This document shows positions 26,818 to 34,627 of a stretch of 41,262 bases of DNA, piece after piece. Each line of letters begins with the position of its first letter. Within the stretch, counting starts at the first letter, position 1. This DNA is from Chloroflexi bacterium GWC2_73_18 (GTDB lineage: Bacteria; Chloroflexota; Limnocylindria; Limnocylindrales; CSP1-4): the NCBI GenBank assembly GCA_001794945.1, contig MGMJ01000050.1:34547-75808 (forward strand), written 5' to 3'. The translations under genes and the position numbers were made by a program. The notes beneath the pieces are model-generated. The model was not told the DNA's origin. It saw nothing but the letters and a program-made list of their open reading frames with translations, and searched no databases.

Positions 26818-29103
26818 TCAGGGGGCGGGTGAAGCGTCGCCGGAGGGGGTCGGACTGGCGGCGCCCGGGCTGCCGCTCGGGCTACCGCCCGGGCTGGCGC
26901 CCGGCGAGAGACCGGGCGACGGGCTCGCCGTCGTTCCCGCATCCTCCAGGACGCTAACCAGGAGCGAGTCGCGGTCGATCCAGTAGAGGAGCGGTGCGGC
27001 GTCGGCGCGAGGGACGGCGAAGAGGCCGCGCACGTCCGTGAAGGATTGGGCCGGGCCCTGGAGCGTGAACTGCTCGACGTAGTCGCCGGTCGCGCGGGCG
27101 AAGCGGATGATCCGGTCGTTCCCGGTGTCCCAGACGAAGAGGGAACCCTGGCGTCGCTCGCCGACGGCGTCGAAGAGGCGCAGGTCGATCTCGGGACGCA
27201 GGTCGGTGTCCTCCGGCATGCTGAGCCCGAAGTCGGTCTTCTGGCCCCCCTCGTAGCGCGCCAGTCCGTCGCCCTCGAGCAGGTAGATGTCGCCATCGAT
27301 GAGGATCTGGCGGACGCCGTCGAGGTCCCGCGGCGCCGCCAGGTAGTCGGACGGGCCGGCCTGGAAACCGCTCCCGTCGAGCGCCGGCGTGTAGCGCAGG
27401 ATCTGGCGGCTCGACGGATCGACGATGTAGAGGTTGTAGAGGCCCTGCTCGGCGTTGCGCAGGTAGGTGCCGACGTCGCCGATGTCGTCTCCCCACGAAA
27501 TGTCGCCCCCGACCAGGACGGCGGAGAGCGTCCCCTCGCCCTTCGTGTCGGCCGGGCGCCAGCGCCAGAGCGCCCCGGCGCGGTCGAGCACCAGCAGGTC
27601 GGGACCGCCGGTCGCCAGCATCCAGGGTTCGTCCACCGTGCGGTCCCCGACCTTCGTCCCGGCGGCAACGATCGCGACCGCCTCGCGGGTCGGCAGGTCG
27701 ACGCGGTAGACGGCCTTCGTCGAGCGCTCGATCACGTAGGCGGCCTGCTCCCCGAGCGGCCCGCGCACGACGTCGCCGAGGTCGGGCGTCTCGACAACCG
27801 TGTCGAAGCGGAAGACGGTCGTCGCCCCCGTGTGGCGGACCTCGTAGAGGCGGTCGAGCCCCGCCACGATCTGCTGGCGGAGCAGCACCAGCTTGCCCTC
27901 GCTGACACCCGCCGTGGCCGCCTTGGTCAGCCACTCGTACGCCTCGCGGAGAAGCCGCCTGGCCCGGTTCGGGTCGCTTTCGACGAGGTCGGCGCCGCCG
28001 CCGAAGACCTGGTCGACGCGCTGTTTCACCTCGGCGAGCGCCTTCTCCCCCTCGGTCACCTGGTGGATCTGCTCGCCCGGTCCCGGTCCCTGCCCGCCGA
28101 TCCACCAGGCTCCCACGGCGAGGACGACGACGACGCCGAGGAGCGCGATCGCCGCGACCGCCAGCCGCCGCTCGGACTCGCGCCGGTCGGCCAGCGCGGT
28201 GACACGCCGGATGCCGGCGCCGCGCCGCGGCAGCCGCTCCTGGATCGCCCCGAAGAAGCGCGCGATGGCGCCGCCGGCTCGCTGGCGCGCCTGGCGTCCA
28301 GCGGTGCTGAGCGCCTCGACGCCGCCGCTCAGTGGCTCGGCGAGTGGGATCGGCGAGCGGTCGGGGACACCGGCGAGCGGCTCGGCCGGCTTGACCGGCA
28401 CCAGCGCGTGGCCGGCGGTCGTCGCCGACACCTCGGTCGCTTCGATGACGAGGAGCGCGTCGGAGGTCTCGCCGCCGGCGGCGACGTAGAGGTGGTGGAG
28501 GTGCTCCGCCGCCGACTGGGGGTGGAGCGTCACGATGGCGCTCTTCAGCTCGTCGCTGCCGATCGTCTCGACCGTGCTGCGGCTGGTCAGCACCAGCGTG
28601 TCGCCCACGGAGAGCTCGCCCCACCAGACGTCGGGGAGCGCGTCTCCGCCATAGGGGAGCGCCATCTCGCGCCCCTCGTCGGGGAGCGTCAGCAGCCTCG
28701 CCTGGCGGAGGAGGAAGGCGGCACCCTCGCCGACGGTGGTGACGTAGAGCTCGTGGCCGCGCACGACCGCGGCGGCGACGCCGATCGAGCGCAGCGGGAC
28801 GCCGAGCCGCTCCCGCTGGTGGCGGAGCCGCTGGTCGGCGGCCCGGATCGCCTTCTTGAGGCAGACGGCGATGCCGGCCGACTCGTCGTAGTAGTACTGG
28901 CGCTGGACCGTCTCGGCGACGAGGGCGGTCGCCTCTCGCATCCGGGGGCCGCCCTCGGAGGCCGCCGCGACGAGGTAGAGGCCCCCCTTGCTTCGCGCGG
29001 TGGCACCGACCGTCGGCTCGCTGACGAGGACGGAGTCGGGTGCCGACGCGAGCCTCTCCTGCTCGCCCACCACCCCGAGCCGCATGTGGAGTCGGACGGC
29101 CAT
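26818..29103 (-). CDS. PP2C-like pseudophosphatase with transmembrane helix and external beta-propeller
   Basis: This 761-residue protein starts with a PP2C-like domain (about residues 5-225) in which metal-binding positions are changed: the DGMGG motif reads ASEGGP (48-53), GDS reads GEG (125-127) and SDGL reads SRST (174-177). One transmembrane helix lies at about 313-337. The outside part has a helical segment (about 345-410), then a six-bladed-propeller-like repeat region (about 420-720; for example LLVLDRAGALWRWRP, LYIVDPSSRQILRYTP, LFVWDTGNDRIIRFA) and a Ser/Gly/Pro tail. I infer a sensor or scaffold rather than an active phosphatase. ATG at 29103 lies 10 nt after TATAAT. It sits where gyrB often follows recF. 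Confidence 0.8.
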   Translation of the reverse strand: MAVRLHMRLGVVGEQERLASAPDSVLVSEPTVGATARSKGGLYLVAAASEGGPRMREATALVAETVQRQYYYDESAGIAVCLKKAIRAADQRLRHQRERLGVPLRSIGVAAAVVRGHELYVTTVGEGAAFLLRQARLLTLPDEGREMALPYGGDALPDVWWGELSVGDTLVLTSRSTVETIGSDELKSAIVTLHPQSAAEHLHHLYVAAGGETSDALLVIEATEVSATTAGHALVPVKPAEPLAGVPDRSPIPLAEPLSGGVEALSTAGRQARQRAGGAIARFFGAIQERLPRRGAGIRRVTALADRRESERRLAVAAIALLGVVVVLAVGAWWIGGQGPGPGEQIHQVTEGEKALAEVKQRVDQVFGGGADLVESDPNRARRLLREAYEWLTKAATAGVSEGKLVLLRQQIVAGLDRLYEVRHTGATTVFRFDTVVETPDLGDVVRGPLGEQAAYVIERSTKAVYRVDLPTREAVAIVAAGTKVGDRTVDEPWMLATGGPDLLVLDRAGALWRWRPADTKGEGTLSAVLVGGDISWGDDIGDVGTYLRNAEQGLYNLYIVDPSSRQILRYTPALDGSGFQAGPSDYLAAPRDLDGVRQILIDGDIYLLEGDGLARYEGGQKTDFGLSMPEDTDLRPEIDLRLFDAVGERRQGSLFVWDTGNDRIIRFARATGDYVEQFTLQGPAQSFTDVRGLFAVPRADAAPLLYWIDRDSLLVSVLEDAGTTASPSPGLSPGASPGGSPSGSPGAASPTPSGDASPAP

Positions 29104-29113
29104 CGGAGCGGCG

Positions 29114-29119
29114 ATTATA
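29114..29119 (-). promoter_or_regulatory. -10 box overlapping the dciA stop codon
   Basis: TATAAT on the minus strand, 10 nt before ATG at 29103. The TAA stop of the upstream gene (29115-29117) lies within the hexamer. Confidence 0.5.
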
Positions 29120-29507
29120 GGCGCTCGGTCGCGCCGCCGGCCCCCGGTCGGAGCCGGCCACGCCCGACGACCACCCTCAACTCGCGCGCGCGCGCGCCGC
29201 CCGGCACCGTGCGGAACGCCTCCAGCAGCTCGCGGCCGCGCAGGCGGAGCTCCTGGGCGACGATCGACTCGTCGGCGCTCACCACGACCACGCCCTGGCT
29301 CACCTGGACCAGGTGGGATGCGCCGGCCGCCGCGGGGACGCGCTCCGCCACCAGCCGTTCCCAGCTCGCCATGGCGCGCGCCAGGCGTAGCTCCTCCTCG
29401 AGGCCGAGCGAGGAGGCGACCGCGGGGAGGATGTCGCCCAGGCGTCGCGGCTCGCGCATGCGCCTCTCCGCTTCGGACGGCCGCCGTCGGATCCGCTCGT
29501 CGCTCAC
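29115..29507 (-). CDS. dciA: DUF721/DciA family protein
   Basis: This 130-residue protein has the DUF721 pattern: RRLGDILPAVASSLGLEEELRLARAMASWERLVAERVP (about residues 21-58) followed by a small beta domain with VVVSADESIVAQELRLRGRELLEAF. DciA proteins assist loading of the replicative helicase DnaB in bacteria without DnaC. Its place behind recF is the usual one in high-GC bacteria. The GTG start at 29507 overlaps the recF stop by 4 nt. Confidence 0.8.
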   Translation of the reverse strand: MSDERIRRRPSEAERRMREPRRLGDILPAVASSLGLEEELRLARAMASWERLVAERVPAAAGASHLVQVSQGVVVVSADESIVAQELRLRGRELLEAFRTVPGGARARELRVVVGRGRLRPGAGGATERL

Positions 29508-30643
29508 GGAGGGCTACCCGCGTCCGACTCGACCCGTCCCGGCGTCACCCGCCAGCGCGTGGCATGGCCGATCAGCTCGCGATCGAGCTCGGCCAGCGTG
29601 GTCGTGGTCAGAAACGCCTGCGGCAGCGCCAGGATGCGACGGGCGAGGTGGGCACGGCGGAGCGGGTCGAGCTCGGAGAAGACGTCATCGAGCAGCAGGA
29701 GCGGCGGCGAGCCATTCACCGCCGCGAGCAGTTCGAGCTCGGCCAGCTTGAGGGCGAGGATGGCGGCGCGCTGCTGGCCGCGGGAGGCGAACTCGGGGAG
29801 CGAGCGGCCGTCGAGCTCGAAGACGATGTCGTCGCGATGGGGGCCGACGAGCGTCGCCCCGTTCCAGATCTCCTTCTCGGCAGTCTCGGCGAGGCGCCGC
29901 CGGAGGGCGTCGCGGGGCGACTCGCCGCGAGCCGCGTCTGGTGGCGCGTTCGTCTCGTAGCGGAGCGCCAGGCGCCCCTCGCCGGGGGCGATCTCAGCGT
30001 AGGCGGCGGCCAGCCCTCCGGCAAGGTCCGTCAGCAGGGCCAGGCGCGCCTCGACGATCGCGCCTCCCTCCTCGACGATGGCGCGGTCCCAGAAGGCGAG
30101 CTCCGTCCGCTCGGCCGTCCCCTCGCGGATCGCCCGGACGAGGCCGTTGCGCTGCTGGAGGGCGCGCCCGTAGGTCGCCAGGGCCCGTGCGTGGCCGGGC
30201 GAGCGCTGGGCGCCGAGCTCGTCGAGCTCGGCGCGCCGGAGCGCCGGTGCGCCAGTGACGAGGAGCATGTGCTCGGGCGCGAAGAGGACGATGCGGAACG
30301 TCTCGGCCAGGCGGGAGGCGCGGCGCGGAACGCCATTGACGCGCAGTCGCTTGCGGCCACCGCGGAAGGGCTCGCGGGCGACGACCAGCTCGATCTCCGC
30401 CCCTGCGCCGCCGTCGCCCCTCACCGTCCCGAGGATGCGGGTGAAGGGGCGCCCCCAGGCGATCAGCTCGAGGTCGCTGCCGGCGCGGTGGGACCGCCCC
30501 AGGGCGAGCGTGACGAGCGCCTCGATCAGGTTGGTCTTGCCGGCCGCGTTCTCGCCCCAGAGGATCTGGGGGCCCGTGCCGAACTCCACCTCGAGACGGG
30601 GGTAGCTGCGCAGGTCGGTCAGCGACAGATGGGCGATCCGCAT
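29504..30643 (-). CDS. recF: DNA replication and repair protein RecF
   Basis: This 379-residue SMC-like ATPase loads RecA at gaps. Walker A is WGENAAGKTN (around residue 35), the signature region is ASRGQQRAAILALKLAELE and Walker B is LLLLDDVFSELD. LSLTDLRSYPRLEVEFGTG is the standard N-terminus. ATG at 30643 was chosen because RIAHLSL is the conserved start; a longer open frame upstream codes for low-complexity residues. It is 28 nt downstream of dnaN and overlaps dciA. Confidence 0.94.
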   Translation of the reverse strand: MRIAHLSLTDLRSYPRLEVEFGTGPQILWGENAAGKTNLIEALVTLALGRSHRAGSDLELIAWGRPFTRILGTVRGDGGAGAEIELVVAREPFRGGRKRLRVNGVPRRASRLAETFRIVLFAPEHMLLVTGAPALRRAELDELGAQRSPGHARALATYGRALQQRNGLVRAIREGTAERTELAFWDRAIVEEGGAIVEARLALLTDLAGGLAAAYAEIAPGEGRLALRYETNAPPDAARGESPRDALRRRLAETAEKEIWNGATLVGPHRDDIVFELDGRSLPEFASRGQQRAAILALKLAELELLAAVNGSPPLLLLDDVFSELDPLRRAHLARRILALPQAFLTTTTLAELDRELIGHATRWRVTPGRVESDAGSPP

Positions 30644-30671
30644 CGCGGGTGCGTGCGGGGCCGCAGCCGCG

Positions 30672-31790
30672 TCAGGAGGCGGTGCGGACGGGCATGATGA
30701 CGTGCACGTAGTCGTCGTCCCCGACCGGGCGGATGACACCCGGGGAGAGCGGGCCGCTCAGCTCGAGCCCGATCTGCTCGGCGTCGACGTTCTGCAGCAC
30801 GTCGGTCAGGTAGCGGGCGTTGAAGGCGATCGTGGTCCCGTCGCCCTCGACCTTCGCCTCGACCTCGCCCTGGTTGTCGCCGACATCGGCGGCTGCGGTC
30901 ACCATGACGGCGGCCGCGCCGTCGGACGGGACGGAGAGCTTGACCACGTTCGCCGAGGCGCTGGCGATGTAGCTCGCCAGGCGGACGGCCTCGAGCAGCT
31001 CAGCCCGTTCCATCTCCGCCCGCGTGGTGTGGGACGTCGGCAGGATCTGCTGGTAGTTGGGAAACTGCCCGTCGATCAGCCGCGAGACGAGGTCGATCCC
31101 CTCGTCGAGGTGGAAGAGGACCTGGTTGCGGGCCGGGGCAAGGACGATGTCGATCGGGTCGTCCGAGTCCGCCAGGATCCGCGAGAGCTCGGTATAGGAG
31201 CGGGCCGGCACGACGATGGTCGTCTCCTCGACCGGGTCGAGCGCGCCGATCGTCCTGACGCTGATCCGGTAGTTGTCGGCGGCGGCCAGGGTGATCCGGT
31301 CGCCCGAGAACCGCGTCAGAACGCCGGTCAGGATCGGCCGGGCCTCGTCGGTGGCGGCGGCGAATGTGACCTGGGCAAGCGCCGCCTTGAGCACCTTCTG
31401 GGAAACGCGCGTCGTCGGGCGCTCGCCGGCCGTCGGGATGGCCGGAAACTCGTCGGCGTCGATCCCCTTGATGTGGGCCTCGTAGCGGCCGCAGCGAAGG
31501 TGGATCGTGTCACCCTGGAGTTCGAGGTCGATCGCCGGTTGTGCCGGGAGCGTGTTGACGAAGTCGGTGAAGAGCTTGGCGGGGACGGTGATCGCGCCGT
31601 CGGCATCGATCCTGCCCGGGACCCAGTAGGTGACACCGATCTCCAGGTTGGTGGCGGTCAGCTTGAGCCCGGCATCCTCGGTACGCAGCAGTACGTTGCC
31701 GAGGACCGGGAGGCTGCTCCGCGCGCTGACGGCCCGGCTCACCACCTGGAGCCCCCGCGCCAGGTTCTCCTGTACGACCGAAAGCTTCAC
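30672..31790 (-). CDS. dnaN: DNA polymerase III beta sliding clamp
   Basis: This 372-residue clamp starts KLSVVQENLARGLQVVSRAVS and has the three repeated clamp domains; LPVLGNVLL, DEFPAIP, VEAKVEGDGTTIAFNARYLTDVL and the closing YVHVIMPVR are characteristic. It tethers the replicative polymerase to DNA. The start is GTG at 31790. Between it and dnaA are 266 bp with candidate origin elements. Confidence 0.96.
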   Translation of the reverse strand: MKLSVVQENLARGLQVVSRAVSARSSLPVLGNVLLRTEDAGLKLTATNLEIGVTYWVPGRIDADGAITVPAKLFTDFVNTLPAQPAIDLELQGDTIHLRCGRYEAHIKGIDADEFPAIPTAGERPTTRVSQKVLKAALAQVTFAAATDEARPILTGVLTRFSGDRITLAAADNYRISVRTIGALDPVEETTIVVPARSYTELSRILADSDDPIDIVLAPARNQVLFHLDEGIDLVSRLIDGQFPNYQQILPTSHTTRAEMERAELLEAVRLASYIASASANVVKLSVPSDGAAAVMVTAAADVGDNQGEVEAKVEGDGTTIAFNARYLTDVLQNVDAEQIGLELSGPLSPGVIRPVGDDDYVHVIMPVRTAS

Positions 31791-31814
31791 GGCAGATCCG
31801 CTCCCCTGGATGAT

Positions 31815-31854
31815 CGACGATGAGTCTTGGTCAATCTTCTCACGTTCATCGTCG
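31815..31854. repeat. 9-bp perfect inverted repeat upstream of dnaN
   Basis: CGACGATGA (31815-31823) and TCATCGTCG (31846-31854) are exact inverse copies with a 22-bp centre, 25 bp before the dnaN start. It lies in the AT-rich part of the region and could be an operator, a leader hairpin or an unwinding-element feature. Confidence 0.5.
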
Positions 31855-32033
31855 TAGTCATAAGGCCGTTGAGCGTGTGGATGCCCGTGCCTGGTGGCGC
31901 TCCCCGCGCCGGTGGACTGGTGGCCGCAGCGGTGTGCAGAACAGACTTACCGACGTGGAGATCCGGCGAACCGGCCGGGTCGCCGCGTGGATGCAGCCCG
32001 CCCCCGAAAGCCGGCTTCCCACGAAGGCCCGAG

Positions 32034-32053
32034 GCCCGCCGAGAGGGGCGGGC
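32034..32053 (-). terminator. GC hairpin directly after dnaA
   Basis: Arms GCCCGCC and GGCGGGC around a 6-nt loop lie 3 nt past the dnaA stop. There is no T-run, so termination is possible but unproven. Confidence 0.35.
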
Positions 32054-32056
32054 GCA

Positions 32057-33403
32057 TCAGTCGGCGTAGATCAACTCCCGGAGGGCCGAGAGGTCGCGGC
32101 GGAGCTCGTCGTTCTCCGTCGTCTCGCGCCCGATCTTGTCACAGGCGTGGAGCACCGTGGAGTGGTCGCGGCCACCCAGCTCGGCGCCGATACGCAGGAG
32201 GGACGCGTCGGTCTCCTCGCGTATCAGGTACATGGCGATGTGGCGCGGCACGACGATCGACTTATCGCGGCGTTGACCGCGCAGCGCCTCGGGCTCGACC
32301 CCGTAGTAGTCGGCCACGGCCTGGGCGATGCGCTCGGGCGTCACCACTCGCTTCTTCGGGTTGTAGAGGACGTTGGAGAGGACCGCCTGGGCTAGATCGA
32401 TGCCGATCGGCATGGCGCCCATCGAGGCGTAGGCGACGATCCGGTTGAGGGCGCCCTCGAGTTCGCGGATGTTCGAACTGATCTTGCGGGCGATGAACTC
32501 GATGACGTCCGAGCTGATCGGTACCGACTGCTCTTCCGCCTTGGCCCGCAGGATGGCGATGCGCGTCTCGAGGTCGGGCGTCGTCAGGTCGGCGATCAGG
32601 CCCCATTCGAAGCGGCTGCGAAGCCGTTCCTCCAGGGTCATGATCTGCTTGGGCGGTCGGTCGGACGAGAGGACGATCTGCTTGCCGTCCTCGTGGATCG
32701 CGTTGAAGGTGTGGAAGAACTCCTCCTGGGTCCGCTCTTTGTCGGCGATGAACTGGATGTCGTCGATGAGCAGCAGGTCGATCCTCCGATAGCGGTTCCG
32801 GAAGTCATCCACCTTGCCCTGCTGGATGCTCGTGATGAACTCGTTGGTGAACTTCTCGCTGGTGGCGTAGACGACCTTCTTGCGCGGGAACCTGGCGATC
32901 ACCTGGTTGCCGATGGCATGCATCAGGTGGGTCTTGCCGAGCCCCACGCCGCCGTAGAGGAAGAGCGGGTTGTAGGCATGGCCGGGTCGCTCTGCGACCG
33001 AGAGGCTGGCCGCGTGCGCCAAACGGTTGGCCGAGCCCACGATGAAGTTGGCGAAGGTGTAGCGCGGGTTGATGTTGGAGGCGCTCACCTCGCCGGGCGG
33101 ACGGGCCGGCTCGAGGCGGACGGGGGCGCTCGTCGGCGTCCCGTTGCCGGCCCCCGCGGGCTCCCGTACGACGAACTCGACCTGGACGCTGTAGCCGACG
33201 ACACGGGCCAGGGTCTGGCTGATGAGCGAGCGGTAGCGCCGCTCCAGGTAGTCCTTGGCGAACCCGTTGTTGACGCCCACCCGGAAGCGGTTGTCGTCGA
33301 CCTCGATCAGCTGCGTGTCACGCAGCCACGTCTCGAAGTTCGCCGGGGAGAGAGAGACCTGCAGCTCGCCGAGCGCTGCGCGCCAGACCTGCTTCGCGTC
33401 CAT
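32057..33403 (-). CDS. dnaA: chromosomal replication initiator protein DnaA
   Basis: This 448-residue initiator has domain I from VWRAALGELQVSLSPANFETWL, a short variable linker, the AAA+ domain with Walker A GGVGLGKTH and Walker B LLLIDDIQF, and domain IV with the DNA-binding signature GGRDHSTVLHACDKI. NPRYTFANFIVGSANRLAH is the usual entry to domain III. ATG at 33403 gives the normal MDAKQVW-type start; the frame is open to 33595, but the extra residues are not DnaA-like. It diverges from rpmH across 521 bp. Confidence 0.97.
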   Translation of the reverse strand: MDAKQVWRAALGELQVSLSPANFETWLRDTQLIEVDDNRFRVGVNNGFAKDYLERRYRSLISQTLARVVGYSVQVEFVVREPAGAGNGTPTSAPVRLEPARPPGEVSASNINPRYTFANFIVGSANRLAHAASLSVAERPGHAYNPLFLYGGVGLGKTHLMHAIGNQVIARFPRKKVVYATSEKFTNEFITSIQQGKVDDFRNRYRRIDLLLIDDIQFIADKERTQEEFFHTFNAIHEDGKQIVLSSDRPPKQIMTLEERLRSRFEWGLIADLTTPDLETRIAILRAKAEEQSVPISSDVIEFIARKISSNIRELEGALNRIVAYASMGAMPIGIDLAQAVLSNVLYNPKKRVVTPERIAQAVADYYGVEPEALRGQRRDKSIVVPRHIAMYLIREETDASLLRIGAELGGRDHSTVLHACDKIGRETTENDELRRDLSALRELIYAD

Positions 33404-33442
33404 CGAACCGAACGTCCCCGACTTGACACTGGGTTGTGTGGT

Positions 33443-33468
33443 GATCGGACTCCCCGGGATGTCCGATC
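33443..33468. repeat. 8-bp inverted repeat upstream of dnaA
   Basis: GATCGGAC (33443-33450) and GTCCGATC (33461-33468) are exact inverse copies with a 10-bp centre, 40 bp ahead of the dnaA start. It is a possible regulator site for dnaA. Confidence 0.45.
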
Positions 33469-33522
33469 CGGCGCGCTCGAGGTCCACGGTGCGAGTCGCC
33501 TCGAGCCCCGGCTGGTGGCGGA

Positions 33523-33554
33523 CGATCGTGCCGGCCACCGGGTCGCCACGATCG
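33523..33554. repeat. 8-bp inverted repeat CGATCGTG/CACGATCG
   Basis: CGATCGTG (33523-33530) and CACGATCG (33547-33554) are inverse copies separated by 16 bp. It is one of the cluster of dyads in this region. Confidence 0.35.
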
Positions 33555-33656
33555 CCCAGGGCCCTCGCCGGTAGCCATCCCGGAGGGGCTGCCACCGGCG
33601 TCCCGGCGCTGGAGGCCGGGTTACTGTAGCACCGGCCCCGGGGCGCCGCAACCCGA

Positions 33657-33687
33657 ATCCATGATACTCCTGGGGAGTATCATGGAT
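33657..33687. repeat. 14-bp perfect hairpin palindrome in the dnaA-rpmH region
   Basis: ATCCATGATACTCC (33657-33670) pairs exactly with GGAGTATCATGGAT (33674-33687) across a 3-nt centre. Its AT-richer composition stands out from the surroundings. Both flanking genes point away from it, so a terminator role is unlikely; a protein-binding site or origin structure is more plausible. Confidence 0.7.
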
Positions 33688-33773
33688 CAGGCGACCGGGT
33701 CGCCCGGCTCGGCGCCCGCGTCGACCCCGAGGAGGGGGATCCGGCCGTCCCGAGCGAGGGCGCCGATGCGCCT

Positions 33774-33803
33774 TTGACACCCCCTCCGCTCGCTCCATAT
33801 AAT
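33774..33803 (+). promoter_or_regulatory. consensus sigma-70 promoter of the rpmH operon
   Basis: TTGACA (33774-33779), an 18-bp spacer and TATAAT (33798-33803) match consensus at both hexamers. The predicted leader to the rpmH ATG is about 115 nt. Confidence 0.85.
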
Positions 33804-33816
33804 CGCGCGGACCTGT

Positions 33817-33852
33817 GACGCGCCGACACGCCTCTCCGGCGACTGGCGCGTC
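33817..33852 (+). repeat. inverted repeat in the rpmH leader
   Basis: GACGCGCC (33817-33824) and GGCGCGTC (33845-33852) could form a stem near the 5' end of the rpmH transcript. It is a possible leader hairpin for transcript stability or ribosomal-protein control. Confidence 0.35.
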
Positions 33853-33924
33853 GTGGCTCTCCAGGGGCCCACGCGGCGAGATGGACGCCCCGCCACCCAC
33901 ACCGGAAGGATCGCGCCACCATCG

Positions 33925-34059
33925 ATGAAGCAGACCTACCAGCCGAAGAAGCGGCACCGGGCGCGCGAGCACGGTTTCCGCGCGCGGATGAAGACGAGGG
34001 GCGGACGCCGGGTGATCGCCACGCGGCGGGCGAAGGGGCGCAAGCGGCTGAGCGCCTGA
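33925..34059 (+). CDS. rpmH: 50S ribosomal protein L34
   Basis: This 44-residue basic protein begins [20 protein letters not shown] and contains [10 protein letters not shown] and [10 protein letters not shown]-type blocks, the full L34 signature. The ATG at 33925 gives the normal length; a longer open frame upstream is leader sequence. It is the first gene of the rpmH-rnpA-yidD-yidC-jag operon under a consensus promoter. Confidence 0.96.
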   Translation: MKQTYQPKKRHRAREHGFRARMKTRGGRRVIATRRAKGRKRLSA

Positions 34060-34088
34060 CGGTCGCGGCCCGGCCACGACCGCCCGAG

Positions 34089-34424
34089 ATGCTGCGCCAT
34101 CCCAGGGAGATCTCGGCGGTGCAGCGGTCGGGGACGGGCAAGACCCATCCGCTCCTGCTCGGCCGGTTTCTCGCCAACGGCCTGGGGCGGACCCGCATCG
34201 CGCTCTCGACCGGTCGCAGACTGGGCGGCGCGGTCGTGCGCAACCGCGTGCGACGTCGGCTCCGCGAGGGCCTGCGGGCCCTCGCACCGGGGTTCGACCC
34301 CGGGTGGGACATCCTGATCGTCGCGCGACCGGAGAGCGCGACGGCCGGTTCGCGCGAGCTGCGGGCGGCGCTGGGAGAACTCCTCCGCCGGGGAGGAGTG
34401 CTGGGAGAACGAAGCGGATCGTGA
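34089..34424 (+). CDS. rnpA: ribonuclease P protein component
   Basis: This 111-residue basic protein is the protein subunit that helps RNase P RNA process tRNA 5' ends. The central [15 protein letters not shown] matches the RNR motif of the family, and [20 protein letters not shown] is the preceding strand-helix. [12 protein letters not shown] follows as expected. The ATG at 34089 lies 29 nt after rpmH; the stop overlaps the yidD GTG. Confidence 0.92.
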   Translation: MLRHPREISAVQRSGTGKTHPLLLGRFLANGLGRTRIALSTGRRLGGAVVRNRVRRRLREGLRALAPGFDPGWDILIVARPESATAGSRELRAALGELLRRGGVLGERSGS

Positions 34425-34627
34425 AGCTGCTGGGGTTCGGCATCATCAAGACCTACCGGCTCGCCTTCTCATGGCTGCCGCCCGTCTGCCGCTACGAGCC
34501 GAGCTGCTCCGAGTACACGTACCAGGCGATCGCCCGCTACGGCTTCTTCCGGGGCTGGTGGATGGGCTTCAGGCGGATCGCTCGCTGCGCGCCCTGGCAC
34601 CCGGGCGGCTTCGACCCTGTACCGTGA
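34421..34627 (+). CDS. yidD: membrane protein insertion efficiency factor YidD
   Basis: This 68-residue protein has the YidD signature with conserved Cys residues: [26 protein letters not shown], then [14 protein letters not shown] at the C-terminus. It assists YidC-dependent insertion at the inner membrane. The GTG start at 34421 overlaps the rnpA stop, and its own stop overlaps the yidC GTG (34624-34627). Confidence 0.95.
   Translation: MKLLGFGIIKTYRLAFSWLPPVCRYEPSCSEYTYQAIARYGFFRGWWMGFRRIARCAPWHPGGFDPVP

Larger units (their letters stand above)
31791..32056. other. dnaA-dnaN intergenic region, candidate oriC
   Basis: No gene is visible in these 266 bp. On the minus strand there are three DnaA-box-like 9-mers: TTCTGCACA (31941-31933), GCATCCACA (31884-31876) and GCATCCACG (31994-31986), against consensus TTATNCACA. 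A relatively AT-rich stretch runs from about 31820 to 31865 beside dnaN. oriC lies in this interval in mycobacteria and streptomycetes. The boxes are imperfect, so this is a proposal. Confidence 0.4.
33404..33924. other. dnaA-rpmH divergent intergenic region
   Basis: No credible gene lies in these 521 bp. The region holds several perfect dyads (33443-33468, 33523-33554, 33657-33687, 33817-33852) and the consensus rpmH promoter (33774-33803). No convincing DnaA-box cluster is visible. As the divergence point of dnaA- and rpmH-side genes it is part of the origin neighbourhood. Confidence 0.7.

Noticed and set aside
33404-33595. N-terminal extension of dnaA by 64 codons
   Set aside because: The added residues lack any DnaA similarity and would cover a dyad-rich regulatory region; ATG at 33403 gives a standard domain I.
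33404-33924. DnaA-box cluster upstream of dnaA
   Set aside because: Only weak partial matches such as GGTCCACGG were found; the better matches lie between dnaA and dnaN.
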